A stretch of 19,478 bases of DNA from Gammaproteobacteria bacterium (GTDB lineage Bacteria; Pseudomonadota; Gammaproteobacteria; UWMA-0217): assembly GCA_027031685.1 (NCBI GenBank), contig JALVPS010000056.1, positions 1 to 19,478 of the forward strand, written 5' to 3'. The translations under genes and the position numbers were made by a program. This document shows, piece by piece, positions 6,613 to 14,593 of this stretch (position 1 is its first letter; each line of letters starts with the position of its first letter). A model generated the notes under the pieces. That model saw nothing but the letters and a program-made list of their open reading frames with translations, was not told the origin of the DNA and made no database searches.

Positions 6613-7121
6613 GGCGCCGTCCCGTCACGGGCGGCGCGTGCCAGCGCCGCCGCCCGGTCGTCGCGCTCGCGCAGCAGCCAGTACACCGCGCCCAGCACCA
6701 GCACCGACAGAGCCAACGCCGCCACGCTGGCCGCGCTGGTGGCCTTCAGGTCGAGGATGATGAACTTGCGCGCCAGGGCCAGCAGGGCGATGAGGATGAC
6801 CGTCTTGACCTGGATGATGTGCTCCTTGCGGTCCAGCACGCTGAGGATGGAGTGCTTGAACTCCATGGCGATGAGCAGCGTCATGATCATGCCGAACACA
6901 GTGGTGAACACGCGGTGGTCCAGCGGATCCAGCGCCCCCAGCACCAGCAGGCTGAACACCAGCGTGGCCAGGCGGATCATGGCCACGGCCACGATGATGG
7001 TGATCAGCGCCGTGAGCAGCAGGGCCACGATGTGCTCGAAGCGCTCGTAGAAGCTCATGTCCACCCAGTGTCGCGTCAGGCACAGCTCGGACGGGCTCGG
7101 TTTTCCTTCTTTCTTGCTCAT
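6609..7121 (-). CDS. PsiE-family (phosphate-starvation-inducible E) membrane protein
   Basis: The 170-residue protein matches the PsiE family. After a hydrophilic N-terminus of about 25 residues it has four predicted membrane helices (about 30-55, 60-80, 85-105 and 130-155). Family-like blocks are MEFKHSIL and, most clearly, VKTVILIALLALARKFIILDL, then a final AVYWLLRERDD segment. PsiE of Escherichia coli is induced by phosphate starvation, but its activity is unknown. Here the gene is locked between a Kef-type antiporter and corA, with ATGA overlaps at both ends (7118-7121 and 6609-6612), which suggests a role in ion transport or membrane homeostasis rather than in phosphate uptake. That role is an inference from context. 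No PhoB-like box was seen upstream, since the start lies inside the preceding gene. Confidence 0.85.
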   Translation of the reverse strand: MSKKEGKPSPSELCLTRHWVDMSFYERFEHIVALLLTALITIIVAVAMIRLATLVFSLLVLGALDPLDHRVFTTVFGMIMTLLIAMEFKHSILSVLDRKEHIIQVKTVILIALLALARKFIILDLKATSAASVAALALSVLVLGAVYWLLRERDDRAAALARAARDGTAP

Positions 7122-9109
7122 GCGGTGCTCGCTCGTTTGGGGGTGGCGCGGGTGTGCAGGCGGCGCGCGACCTCCTCCAGCTCTTCCGGCCGGCCGCGCA
7201 GGACGAGAATATCACCCGCCCGCAGGCGCGTGTCCATCTTCTCGCCCGGCACCCGCAGGCCGCCGCGCATGATGCGCTCCAGGTGGGGCGGCGGCCGGTC
7301 CAGTCCCAGCTCCTGCGGCGTGCGGCCCACGGCCCGGTCCTGGGCGCGGATCACCAGGCTGCGGCGCTGCACGTCGTAGTCGTCCTCGGGCGACTCGGCG
7401 TGGTCCGAGGCATGGAAGAACACCCGCAACGGGGCGTAGTCCTCGGCCCGCACGCGGTTGAGCAGTTCCTCTATCTCGTCAGCCGGCAGGTCCAGCAGCA
7501 CCAGCAGCTGGCCGGCGAAGGTGAGGCTGGTCTCCAGCCCTTCCGGGAATACCTCCGCGCCAGTGGCGCGCAGGGCCTCTTCCCAGTGTGCGTCGCGGCT
7601 GCGCAACAGCACCGGCAGATGGCTGCGCAGCAGGCGCACCTGGCGGGCCACGGCGATGGCCTGTTCCGGATCGGCGAAGGTCACCGCCACCGCGCGCGCC
7701 CGCGCCAGCCCGGCGGCCTGCAGCACGCCACGGTCGGTGGCGTTGCCGAAGACCACGTGTTCGCCGGCGTCGGCCGCCTGCCGCACGCGCTCGATGTCCA
7801 AGTCCAGGGCCAGGCTGTCGATGCCCTCCTCGCGCAGCAGCGTGGCCAGGTTCTGTCCCAGCCGCCCGTAGCCGCAGATGATGACGTGCCCGCTGAACGT
7901 CTCGCCCAGGCTGGCCACGGCCCGGCAGGAGCCGGGCTGCCCCGCGCGCTCCGGGGCCAGGCGCGCCGCCAGTGCCCCGTTGGCCTTGACCAGGAACGGC
8001 GCCAGTACCATGGACAGCACCATGGCCGTCAGCAGCAGCTGGGCCGGGGCCGCCGGCAGGAGGCCCAGCCCCAGCGCCAGCGACAGCAGCAGCAGGCCGA
8101 ACTCCCCGGTCTCGCTCAGGCTGATGCCGGCCCGCCAGGCGGCGTTGGGCGCCAGGCCGAAGGCGCGCCCCAGGCCGGCCACCAGCAGGGTCTTGCCCAC
8201 CAGGATCCCGGTCAGCACCAGGGCCGTCCAGTGCGGCGCGCGCCACAGCGCGGAGGGGTCCAGCTGCATGCCGATGGTGGCGAAGAACAGCCCCAGCATG
8301 AGGTCGCGGAAGGGGCGGATGTCGGCCTCCAATTGGTGGCGGAATTCCGACTCGCCCAGCACCATGCCGGCCAGGAAGGCACCCAGGGCCGGCGACAGGC
8401 CGGCCCCCTCGGCCAGCGCCGCCATGCTGATCACCACCAGCAGCGCGGCCAGCATGAACATCTCCAGCGAGCGGGTGGAGGCCACCCAGTGCAGGGCCGG
8501 ACGCAGCAGCCGCTCGCCGAGGGTCATCATGACCACGAACAGGGCCGAGGCCTTCAGCAATGGCGTGGCCAGGGCCAGCAGCAGGCCACCCTCCGGTCGG
8601 GCCAGGGCGGGAATGAGCGCCAGCAGCGGCACGGCGGCCATGTCCTGCGCCAGCAGGATGCCCAGCGCCGCCTGGCCGTGGGAGGCGCCCAGCTCCATCT
8701 GCTCGCCCAGCTGCTTGAGCACGATGGCCGTGGACGACATGGCCACCGCCGCGCCCACCACGAAGGCCGCCGCCGGCGGCAGCCCCAGCGTGGCGGCCAC
8801 GGCGCCGAACAGGGCCGTGCCCAGCACCACCTGCAGCCCGCCCAGCCCCAGCACCAGGCGCCTGGCGGCCAGCAGGCGTGGCAGGGAGAATTCCAGGCCG
8901 ATGGTGAACATGAGCAGCACCACCCCCGCCTCGGCCATGAAGCGCGTGGCGGGCGAGTCCGGCAGCCAGCCCAGCAGATGCGGCCCGGCCAGTACGCCGG
9001 TGGCCAGATAGCCCAGGATGGGCGGAATGCCGAAGCGCACGCACAGCGCCACCAGCGCCGCGCCCAGCGCCAGCAGAATGAAGATGACTCCGAGCAGGCC
9101 GTGTTCCAT
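7118..9109 (-). CDS. Second Kef/CPA2-type cation:proton antiporter with TrkA-N and TrkA-C domains
   Basis: The 663-residue product begins MEHGLLGVIF at ATG 9109. The frame runs further upstream, but a CGGAGA ribosome site five bases away and the start of the first membrane helix fix this start. Residues 1-385 form the exchanger core, with GYLATGVLAGPH, FTIGLEFSL, AMSSTAIVLKQL and GAFLAGMVLGESEFRHQ. A TrkA-N domain begins near 405 (GHVIICGYGRLGQ) and a TrkA-C domain near 575 (LVIRAQDRAVG onward). It should exchange K+ for H+ at the inner membrane under nucleotide or redox control, as known for the family. It is the first gene of an operon with a PsiE-family gene and corA. It shares its architecture with the protein at 3135-5105, but clear sequence differences show that the two are old paralogues or separately acquired, not a recent duplication. 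Confidence 0.93.
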   Translation of the reverse strand: MEHGLLGVIFILLALGAALVALCVRFGIPPILGYLATGVLAGPHLLGWLPDSPATRFMAEAGVVLLMFTIGLEFSLPRLLAARRLVLGLGGLQVVLGTALFGAVAATLGLPPAAAFVVGAAVAMSSTAIVLKQLGEQMELGASHGQAALGILLAQDMAAVPLLALIPALARPEGGLLLALATPLLKASALFVVMMTLGERLLRPALHWVASTRSLEMFMLAALLVVISMAALAEGAGLSPALGAFLAGMVLGESEFRHQLEADIRPFRDLMLGLFFATIGMQLDPSALWRAPHWTALVLTGILVGKTLLVAGLGRAFGLAPNAAWRAGISLSETGEFGLLLLSLALGLGLLPAAPAQLLLTAMVLSMVLAPFLVKANGALAARLAPERAGQPGSCRAVASLGETFSGHVIICGYGRLGQNLATLLREEGIDSLALDLDIERVRQAADAGEHVVFGNATDRGVLQAAGLARARAVAVTFADPEQAIAVARQVRLLRSHLPVLLRSRDAHWEEALRATGAEVFPEGLETSLTFAGQLLVLLDLPADEIEELLNRVRAEDYAPLRVFFHASDHAESPEDDYDVQRRSLVIRAQDRAVGRTPQELGLDRPPPHLERIMRGGLRVPGEKMDTRLRAGDILVLRGRPEELEEVARRLHTRATPKRASTA

Positions 9110-9410
9110 GCTGTCTCCGTGATTGTTGCTCCCGGTGGTCCGTGCCCGCCGCGCGGAGCAGGATACATGGGGGCATCCCCCGGGAAAGCAAGCAAGGCCG
9201 TCCACCTCACGCCCCGGTCACAACCGCTGCCTGCTGTCTCTCGACAGCCGGGTGACGGGCCGTGCCCCGATGGTCGGGGCGGGGCAGGGCGCCGCCAAGG
9301 CCGCGGCGGGGTTATAGTGAGCGCCTCGCAGGGCGGGTCCGCCCCAGGGGGCCGCCGATGCGGAGGGGGCCGCGCCGCTGGCCGGCCACTGGATGGTGTT
9401 CAGGAGCCCG
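9110..9410. other. Divergent intergenic region, no gene seen
   Basis: These 301 bases separate the minus-strand antiporter operon from a plus-strand orphan gene and should hold promoters for both. I see the antiporter ribosome site next to 9109 and a TATAGT at 9313-9318 facing right, but no convincing -35 partner for it, no RNA gene and no coding frame with a plausible start and codon pattern. The sequence is very GC-rich. Confidence 0.5.
9313..9318 (+). promoter_or_regulatory. Possible -10 element upstream of the orphan acidic protein
   Basis: TATAGT followed by GA lies 93 bases before ATG 9411. It matches the TATAGTG at 3100. No -35 is recognisable, so it is a half-site candidate. Confidence 0.25.
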
Positions 9411-9884
9411 ATGATGAACGAGAACGAACAACCCAACGAGCCCGACTGGGACACGCCCCTGAAGCTGGTGCTGACGCCGGCCTGGCTGATCCATTCCCTG
9501 TTCCACAGCGCCAACTCGGTGCACACCGGCTGGGCCAGCTGCGTGGATCCGGCCCTGGTGGTCAACGAGACGCGGGCGGTGGAGGCCGGCGCCGGCAACT
9601 ACTGCCGGCTGGTGGAGCAGGAGTTCGTGGAGAGCGACGTGGAGGCGGGGGAGACCACCTGGCACGACTGGGTGGTGGAGGTGGTGATCGACCGGGTGGT
9701 GGTCACCGGCCACTGGCAGATCCCCGTCAACAGCTCGCCCATGGACTGGGACTGGTGCGCGCAGGAGGCGGAGAAGGCCTTCGACAAGGCCTGCGTGCTG
9801 TTCGGCAAGCGGCTGGGACGCGCGCTGGTGGTCATCGAGGAGCCGGGCCCGCAGGCGCCGCCGGCACAGCACGCGCGCCACTGA
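9411..9884 (+). CDS. Acidic, tryptophan-rich protein of unknown function
   Basis: The 157-residue product starts at ATG 9411 or the adjacent ATG 9414; AGGAG at 9402-9406 spaces slightly better for the second. The protein is soluble in character, acidic, and rich in Trp and Val. A WDTPLKLVLTPAWLIHSLFHSANSVHTGW segment, split by no clear signal, forms the N-terminal third. The middle is strand-like (VVEVVIDRVVVTGHWQIPV), then MDWDWCAQEAEKAFDKACVLFGKRLG makes a helix with two Cys. A Pro/Ala tail closes the protein. I do not recognise a family. Codon use is like the core genome and the strong ribosome site supports expression. It converges on the SNF2 helicase gene with only 18 bases between the two stops, and has no operon partner. 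Confidence 0.75.
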   Translation: MMNENEQPNEPDWDTPLKLVLTPAWLIHSLFHSANSVHTGWASCVDPALVVNETRAVEAGAGNYCRLVEQEFVESDVEAGETTWHDWVVEVVIDRVVVTGHWQIPVNSSPMDWDWCAQEAEKAFDKACVLFGKRLGRALVVIEEPGPQAPPAQHARH

Positions 9885-9902
9885 GCCGGCCGCTCCGGCG
9901 GG

Positions 9903-12900
9903 TCAGCCGAGCGGCTCCAGCAGGGCCATGAGATCCTCGGCGCTGAGGGCCGGTCCCTGGCCGCCGCCGCTGTACATGCCGTCGGCCAGGGCCTGTTTCT
10001 TCTGCTGCAGGGCCAGGATGCGCTCCTCCACGGTGTCTTCCGTGACCAGCTTGTACACGAACACGTGCTTGTCCTGGCCGATGCGGTGGGCGCGGTCGGT
10101 GGCCTGGCGCTCCACGGCCGGGTTCCACCACGGGTCGTAGTGGATGACGGTGTCGGCGGCGGTCAGGTTGAGGCCCGTGCCGCCCGCCTTGAGGCTGATG
10201 AGGAACACCGGCACCTGGCCGTCCTGGAAGCGGTCGATGGCCTCCTGCCGCTTGCGCGTCTGGCCGGTGAGCTTGGTGTAGCCGATGCGCCGCTTCTTCA
10301 GCTCCGCCTCGATCAGCCCCAGCATGCGCGTGAACTGCGAGAAGAGCAGGATGCGCCGCCCCTCCTCCACCATCTCCGGCAGGATCTCCATGAGCAGGTC
10401 CAGCTTGGCCGACTGGTGCACGCCCTCCGCCCGCGCCAGGCGCACCAGGCGCGGGTCGCAGCACACCTGGCGCAGCTTGAGCAGGGCGTCGAGGATCATG
10501 ATCTGGCTGCGCGCCAGGCCCTTGCGGCGGATCTCGGCGCGCACCTTCTCGTCCATGGCCAGGCGGATGCTCTCGTACAGCTCGCGCTGTCTGCCGTGCA
10601 GGGCCACGCTGCGCACGATCTCGGTCTTGGGCGGCAGCTCGGCGGCCACCGCCTCCTTGGTGCGGCGCAGCAGGAAGGGCTTCACGCGCCGCCGCAGCTG
10701 TTCCAGGCGCAGGTCGTCGCCGCCGCGCTCCACCGGGTTGCGGAACAGGCGGTTGAAGCGCTCCAGCGGACCCAGAAAGCCCGGCATGAGGAAGTGGAAC
10801 AGGGACCACAGCTCGCCCAGGTGGTTCTCCAGCGGCGTGCCGGTCAGGCACAGGCGGTGGCGGGCGTCCAGCCGACACACGGCCTGGGCGGTCTTGGCGC
10901 GCGGGTTCTTGATGGCCTGCGCCTCGTCCAGCACGACGTAATGGAAGGGCTGCTCGCGCAGCACCGCCTCGTCGCGCACCACCAGCGGGTAGGTGGTGAG
11001 GATCAGGTCGTATTCGGCCAGCCGGTCGAAGTGCCGGCGCCGCTCCGGGCCGTGCAGCACCAGCACGCGCAGGTCGGGCGTGAACCGTTCCGCCTCGCGG
11101 CGCCAGTTGCCCATGAGGCTGGTGGGGGCCACCACCAGGGCGGGCCGGTCCAGGCGGCCGGCCTCCTTCTCGGCCAGCAGATGGGCCAGGGTCTGGATGG
11201 TCTTGCCCAGGCCCATGTCGTCGGCCAGCACGCCGTTGAAGTCCAGCTCGCGCAGGAACTGGAGCCAGGCCAGCCCCTGCCGTTGGTAGCCGCGCAGGGT
11301 GGCCCGCAGGCCGGCCGGCGGCGCCACCGGCTGCAGGCCCTCGAAGCGGGCCAGCCGCTCGCCCAGGGCGCGCAGCTCGTCGGCACCGCGCCAGGACAGG
11401 CGCGGGTCGTTGAGCAGCTCGCCCAGGGCCGCGCCGGCGTGGCGCGACAGGGGCAGCCGCCCGTCCTCGTCCAGCGGCTCGCCGTCGTGCAGCTCCAGCA
11501 GGGTGTCCAGCATGCCGGCCAGCAGGTCGCTGGGCAGGCGCAGGTAGTGGCCCTCGTCCAGCGGCGCCAGCACGTGCTCACGCTCGGCCAGGGCCTGGCG
11601 CAGGGACTGCGGGTCACGATGGCTGCGCAGCAGGGACAGAATGACCGGCAGCAGGTTGACGATCTTGCCGTCCACTTCCACGCCCAGCGACAGGCTGAAC
11701 CAGTCGCCGCCTTCTCCCGCCAACTCGGCCTGCCAGTTGCCGGCCTCGCTCACGCGCAGGGTGAGGGTGTCGGGTACCACCACTTCCCAGCCGTCCGCGC
11801 GCAGGCGCGGCACGGTGTTTTCCTGGAAGTCCAGCCACTGTGTCAGGGCGGACTCGCGGTCGTCCGTCAGCTCGGCCGGCAGGGTGAAGCTCGCCGCCGG
11901 CAGGTCCGGGGCGGCGACCGGCACCAGGTCCTCGTCCGTGAGGCGGCGGGCGGCGGCCTCCTCGGCCTGCAGGTCGCGGGCGACGACGTAGGCCACCTTG
12001 CCCTCACGGCGGTAGGCGGTGGCGCCGTCCCGCTCGGTGGGGGCGAACTCCAGCGGGCCGTAGCGGAAGCGCAACTCGACGTAGCGGCGCGGGCCGTCTG
12101 TCTCGCGGCACAGGTGGAGCACCGGCCCGGGCGGTCCGGTCAGCCGCTCGCGGCGCGCCTCGGTGGGCACCGGTACGGGCAGCTCCAGCTGGGGAAAGTC
12201 CAGTACCAGGGCCTCGCTCACCCGCGGCAGGGCCTCGCGTGGCAGGGGCGGGGCGTCCAGCAGCGCAGCCAGGGTGGCGCCGTCCGGCCCGCCTTGCAGG
12301 CGGTGGCACTGGTGGTTGTGCGGGTCGATGGCCAACGGCTCGTGCACGAGGTACAGGGCCAGCCCCTCCGGCAGCTCGGGCACCAGCCGCTGGCCCCGCG
12401 GCGTCTCCCGCCAGGCCAGGGCCAGCGGGATGGGCGCGCCGGGCCGCAACGGCGGGTTCTGCGGTGTCTTCCAGTGGCAGCGCCCGCTGCGGATCATGCG
12501 CTCCAGGGCCAGCAGGCCCAGCTCCCCCTGCAGGATGCCGGTCTCCTCGTAGAAGTTGTCCATCTGGGGGGCGAGCAGGGTGGCGATGTTGGCGTCCGTT
12601 TCCGTGAAGAAGTCCGGCCGGAGATAGGCATGCAGGCCGGCGCCCAGGCGATAGGGGCGGGGCTTGCCGTAGCCGCCGCGCTTGAGCCGGCGGCAGAGCA
12701 CGGTGGTCACGCGCAAGGCGTGGTCGCGGTCGGGCGCCAGCAGGTAGAGCAGGGCCTGCGGCGACGCGGGGGGCGCGGCGGGGCGTTGCGTGGCCGACAG
12801 GCGCGCCAGCCATTGCTGGACCGGATCGGTGGCGGTGCTGGCCTGTTCCTGCCGCTGGTGGCGATAGGCGAAGCAGACCGCCGCCACGTGCTTGCAGTTG

Positions 12901-13169
12901 CGGTACATGGGGCAGGTGCACTCGCCCATCAGGTGCACCGTGCGGCCGGTGCGCAGCAGGGTGACCGCGGTGTCGTATTCATTGCGCCCGCTGCCCCGCA
13001 CGGTGGCGGATACCACCAGGTTGCCATCCACCGAATCGAAGCACAGCGGGCCGACGCGGCCCTGCCGGAAGTAGTTCAGCCCGCGCGCCGCGCTGCGCTG
13101 GCCGCAGACGGCGAAAATGGTGTTGCGGGCCAGCGGGGGCAACGGCAGGTGGGGCGCATTGGAGGTCAT
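9903..13169 (-). CDS. SWIM zinc-finger SNF2-family helicase
   Basis: The 1,088-residue product is taken from ATG 13169; longer frames would run through the divergent yciO gene. A SWIM zinc finger is present at C84, C86, C92 and H94 (CTCPMYRNCKH). A large central region, about 110-620, has no motif I can name. The SNF2 ATPase core follows: motif I DDMGLGKT near 650, motif II DEAQ near 745, motif III LTGTPLENHLGELWSLF, and the C-terminal helicase half with LISLKAGGTGLNLTAADTVIHYDPWWNPAVE and QATDRAHRIGQ. These are the marks of Snf2/RapA-type DNA-stimulated ATPases that move along duplex DNA and remodel protein-DNA contacts; no unwinding is expected. DEAQ instead of DEAH is common in bacterial members. 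It is alone on its strand, with no methylase or nuclease beside it, so nothing suggests a DISARM-type defence role. Confidence 0.95.
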   Translation of the reverse strand: MTSNAPHLPLPPLARNTIFAVCGQRSAARGLNYFRQGRVGPLCFDSVDGNLVVSATVRGSGRNEYDTAVTLLRTGRTVHLMGECTCPMYRNCKHVAAVCFAYRHQRQEQASTATDPVQQWLARLSATQRPAAPPASPQALLYLLAPDRDHALRVTTVLCRRLKRGGYGKPRPYRLGAGLHAYLRPDFFTETDANIATLLAPQMDNFYEETGILQGELGLLALERMIRSGRCHWKTPQNPPLRPGAPIPLALAWRETPRGQRLVPELPEGLALYLVHEPLAIDPHNHQCHRLQGGPDGATLAALLDAPPLPREALPRVSEALVLDFPQLELPVPVPTEARRERLTGPPGPVLHLCRETDGPRRYVELRFRYGPLEFAPTERDGATAYRREGKVAYVVARDLQAEEAAARRLTDEDLVPVAAPDLPAASFTLPAELTDDRESALTQWLDFQENTVPRLRADGWEVVVPDTLTLRVSEAGNWQAELAGEGGDWFSLSLGVEVDGKIVNLLPVILSLLRSHRDPQSLRQALAEREHVLAPLDEGHYLRLPSDLLAGMLDTLLELHDGEPLDEDGRLPLSRHAGAALGELLNDPRLSWRGADELRALGERLARFEGLQPVAPPAGLRATLRGYQRQGLAWLQFLRELDFNGVLADDMGLGKTIQTLAHLLAEKEAGRLDRPALVVAPTSLMGNWRREAERFTPDLRVLVLHGPERRRHFDRLAEYDLILTTYPLVVRDEAVLREQPFHYVVLDEAQAIKNPRAKTAQAVCRLDARHRLCLTGTPLENHLGELWSLFHFLMPGFLGPLERFNRLFRNPVERGGDDLRLEQLRRRVKPFLLRRTKEAVAAELPPKTEIVRSVALHGRQRELYESIRLAMDEKVRAEIRRKGLARSQIMILDALLKLRQVCCDPRLVRLARAEGVHQSAKLDLLMEILPEMVEEGRRILLFSQFTRMLGLIEAELKKRRIGYTKLTGQTRKRQEAIDRFQDGQVPVFLISLKAGGTGLNLTAADTVIHYDPWWNPAVERQATDRAHRIGQDKHVFVYKLVTEDTVEERILALQQKKQALADGMYSGGGQGPALSAEDLMALLEPLG

Positions 13170-13295
13170 GGCACAATGGGGGAGACGGTGGGCCGGCCAA
13201 TCATGATACCAGTGTGTCGCGGCCGGGCGATGGCGGGGCTGCTTGCGCCACCCCGGCGAGGGGTTATCATTGCCGTCTTTTGCGGACCCCCGGCC
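13170..13295. promoter_or_regulatory. Divergent promoter region of the SNF2 helicase and yciO genes
   Basis: The 126-base gap must carry promoters for both genes. TATCAT occurs on the plus strand at 13265-13270 facing yciO, and on the minus strand at 13203-13208 facing the helicase gene, making an outward-facing pair of -10-like hexamers. Neither has a good -35, so both are weak candidates. Confidence 0.3.
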
Positions 13296-13922
13296 ATGAG
13301 CCAGTACCTGGAAATCCATCCCGACAACCCGCAGCGACGCCTCGTCGACCAAGCCGTGCGCGTCATCGAGCGCGGCGGGGTGGTGGTGTACCCCACCGAT
13401 TCCTGCTACGCCCTAGGCTGCGCCATCGGCGAGAAGGCGGCCATGGAGCGCATCCGCCGCATCCGCCAGGTGGACAAGGACCACCACTTCACCCTCATGT
13501 GCCGCGACCTGTCGGAGATCGCCACCTACGCGCGCGTCGAGAACGACACCTTCCGCCTCATGAAGATGCTCACGCCGGGGCCGTACACCTTCATCCTGCG
13601 CGCCACGCGCGAGGTGCCGCGCCGCCTGCAGCACCCCAGGCGCAAGACCATCGGCATCCGCGTGCCGGACAACGCCATCGCCCAGGCCCTGCTGGAGGCC
13701 ATGGGCCAGCCCATGCTGAGCAGCACGCTCATCATGCCCGACACGGACCTGCCGCTCACCGATCCCTACCAGATCCGCCTGCGCCTGGAGCACGAGGTGG
13801 ACCTGGTCATCGACGGCGGCTTCTGCGACATCGAGCCCAGCACGGTGATCGACATGACCACCGGCCTGCCGGAGGTGGTGCGCCGCGGCAAGGGCGCGCT
13901 GGACTGGCTGGAGGTGCACTGA
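13296..13922 (+). CDS. yciO: YciO, Sua5/YciO/YrdC-family protein
   Basis: The 208-residue protein is full length for YciO. It carries YPTDSCYALGC near residue 30, then RIRQVDKDHHFTLMCRDLSEIATYA, LTPGPYTFILRATREVPRR, KTIGIRVPDN and the closing DIEPSTVIDMTTGLPEVVRRGKG. These are the conserved blocks of the YrdC fold. TsaC/Sua5 members make threonylcarbamoyl-adenylate for the t6A modification of tRNA; YciO proteins share the fold, bind RNA, and are at best weakly active in that reaction, so the exact role is unsettled. It is the first gene of a plus-strand run. Its stop TGA overlaps a five-codon ATG frame (MAGVA) that in turn overlaps the start of the next gene. No strong ribosome site is visible before ATG 13296. 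Confidence 0.92.
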   Translation: MSQYLEIHPDNPQRRLVDQAVRVIERGGVVVYPTDSCYALGCAIGEKAAMERIRRIRQVDKDHHFTLMCRDLSEIATYARVENDTFRLMKMLTPGPYTFILRATREVPRRLQHPRRKTIGIRVPDNAIAQALLEAMGQPMLSSTLIMPDTDLPLTDPYQIRLRLEHEVDLVIDGGFCDIEPSTVIDMTTGLPEVVRRGKGALDWLEVH

Positions 13923-13935
13923 TGGCCGGTGTCGC

Positions 13936-14586
13936 ATGAACGCCGTCCAGTACCTGAGCGTGGCCCTGCTGCCGCTGGTGTTCGCGATCACCCTGCACGA
14001 GGCCGCCCACGGCTGGGTGGCCAACCGCCTGGGCGACCCCACCGCCCGCCTGCAGGGCCGCCTGAGCTTCAACCCGCTGCGGCACATCGACCCGGTGGGC
14101 ACCATCCTGGTGCCCATGGTGCTGCTGATGCTCAGCGGCTTCATCTTCGGCTGGGCCAAGCCGGTGCCGGTGGACACGCGCAACTTGCGCCACCCGCGAC
14201 GCGACATGGCCTTGGTGGCCCTGGCCGGGCCGGGCGCCAACCTGCTCATGGCCATCGCCTGGGGGCTGGTGGGGCGGCTGGCCCTGATGCTGCCCGTGTC
14301 CCTGGCCTGGGCGGCGGTGCCGCTGGCGCTCATGGGCAAGATCGGCCTGCTCCTCAATCTCATCCTCATGGTGCTCAACCTGCTGCCCTTGCCGCCGCTG
14401 GACGGCAGCCGCGTGCTGGCCTGGCTGCTGCCGGCGCGCGCCGCGCAGTGGCTGGACCGCATTGAGCCCTACGGTATCTTGATCCTGCTCGGCCTGCTCT
14501 ACCTGGGGCTGTGGCAGAAGCTGATCGGCCCGCTGACCACGCTGCTGGCCGCGCTGTTGCAAACCTGGCTTGGCTTGAAGGGGTAG
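13936..14586 (+). CDS. Site-2 protease family (peptidase M50) membrane metalloprotease
   Basis: The 216-residue protein is an intramembrane zinc protease. HEAAH at residues 21-25 supplies two zinc-binding His and the catalytic Glu, inside the first membrane helix. NLLPLPPLDG at 148-157 supplies the third ligand, D156. About five or six hydrophobic helices fill the rest, and there is no PDZ domain, so it belongs to the short rhomboid-like-length S2P group and not to RseP. LAGPGANLL is another family block. Substrates are not known for this group. The start lies 13 bases after the yciO stop, and ATG 13936 overlaps the stop of a tiny five-codon frame. The next gene, trpS, begins seven bases after its stop. 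This yciO-S2P-trpS-scpA-scpB order is found widely in gammaproteobacteria. Confidence 0.93.
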   Translation: MNAVQYLSVALLPLVFAITLHEAAHGWVANRLGDPTARLQGRLSFNPLRHIDPVGTILVPMVLLMLSGFIFGWAKPVPVDTRNLRHPRRDMALVALAGPGANLLMAIAWGLVGRLALMLPVSLAWAAVPLALMGKIGLLLNLILMVLNLLPLPPLDGSRVLAWLLPARAAQWLDRIEPYGILILLGLLYLGLWQKLIGPLTTLLAALLQTWLGLKG

Positions 14587-14593
14587 ACCGCAC

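Noticed and set aside
7154..9931. 925-codon plus-strand frame opposite the second antiporter gene
   Set aside because: Gln- and Gly-rich antisense artefact. It also runs through the divergent intergenic region and across the real orphan gene in another frame.
9903..13169. SNF2 helicase as part of a DISARM-like defence system
   Set aside because: No methylase, phospholipase D or DUF1998 neighbours; the next genes are yciO and an orphan protein.
10065..13922. 1,285-codon plus-strand frame across the SNF2 gene and yciO
   Set aside because: Only its last part, from ATG 13296, is real and is yciO. The upstream part is antisense to the helicase and has no plausible start or domains.
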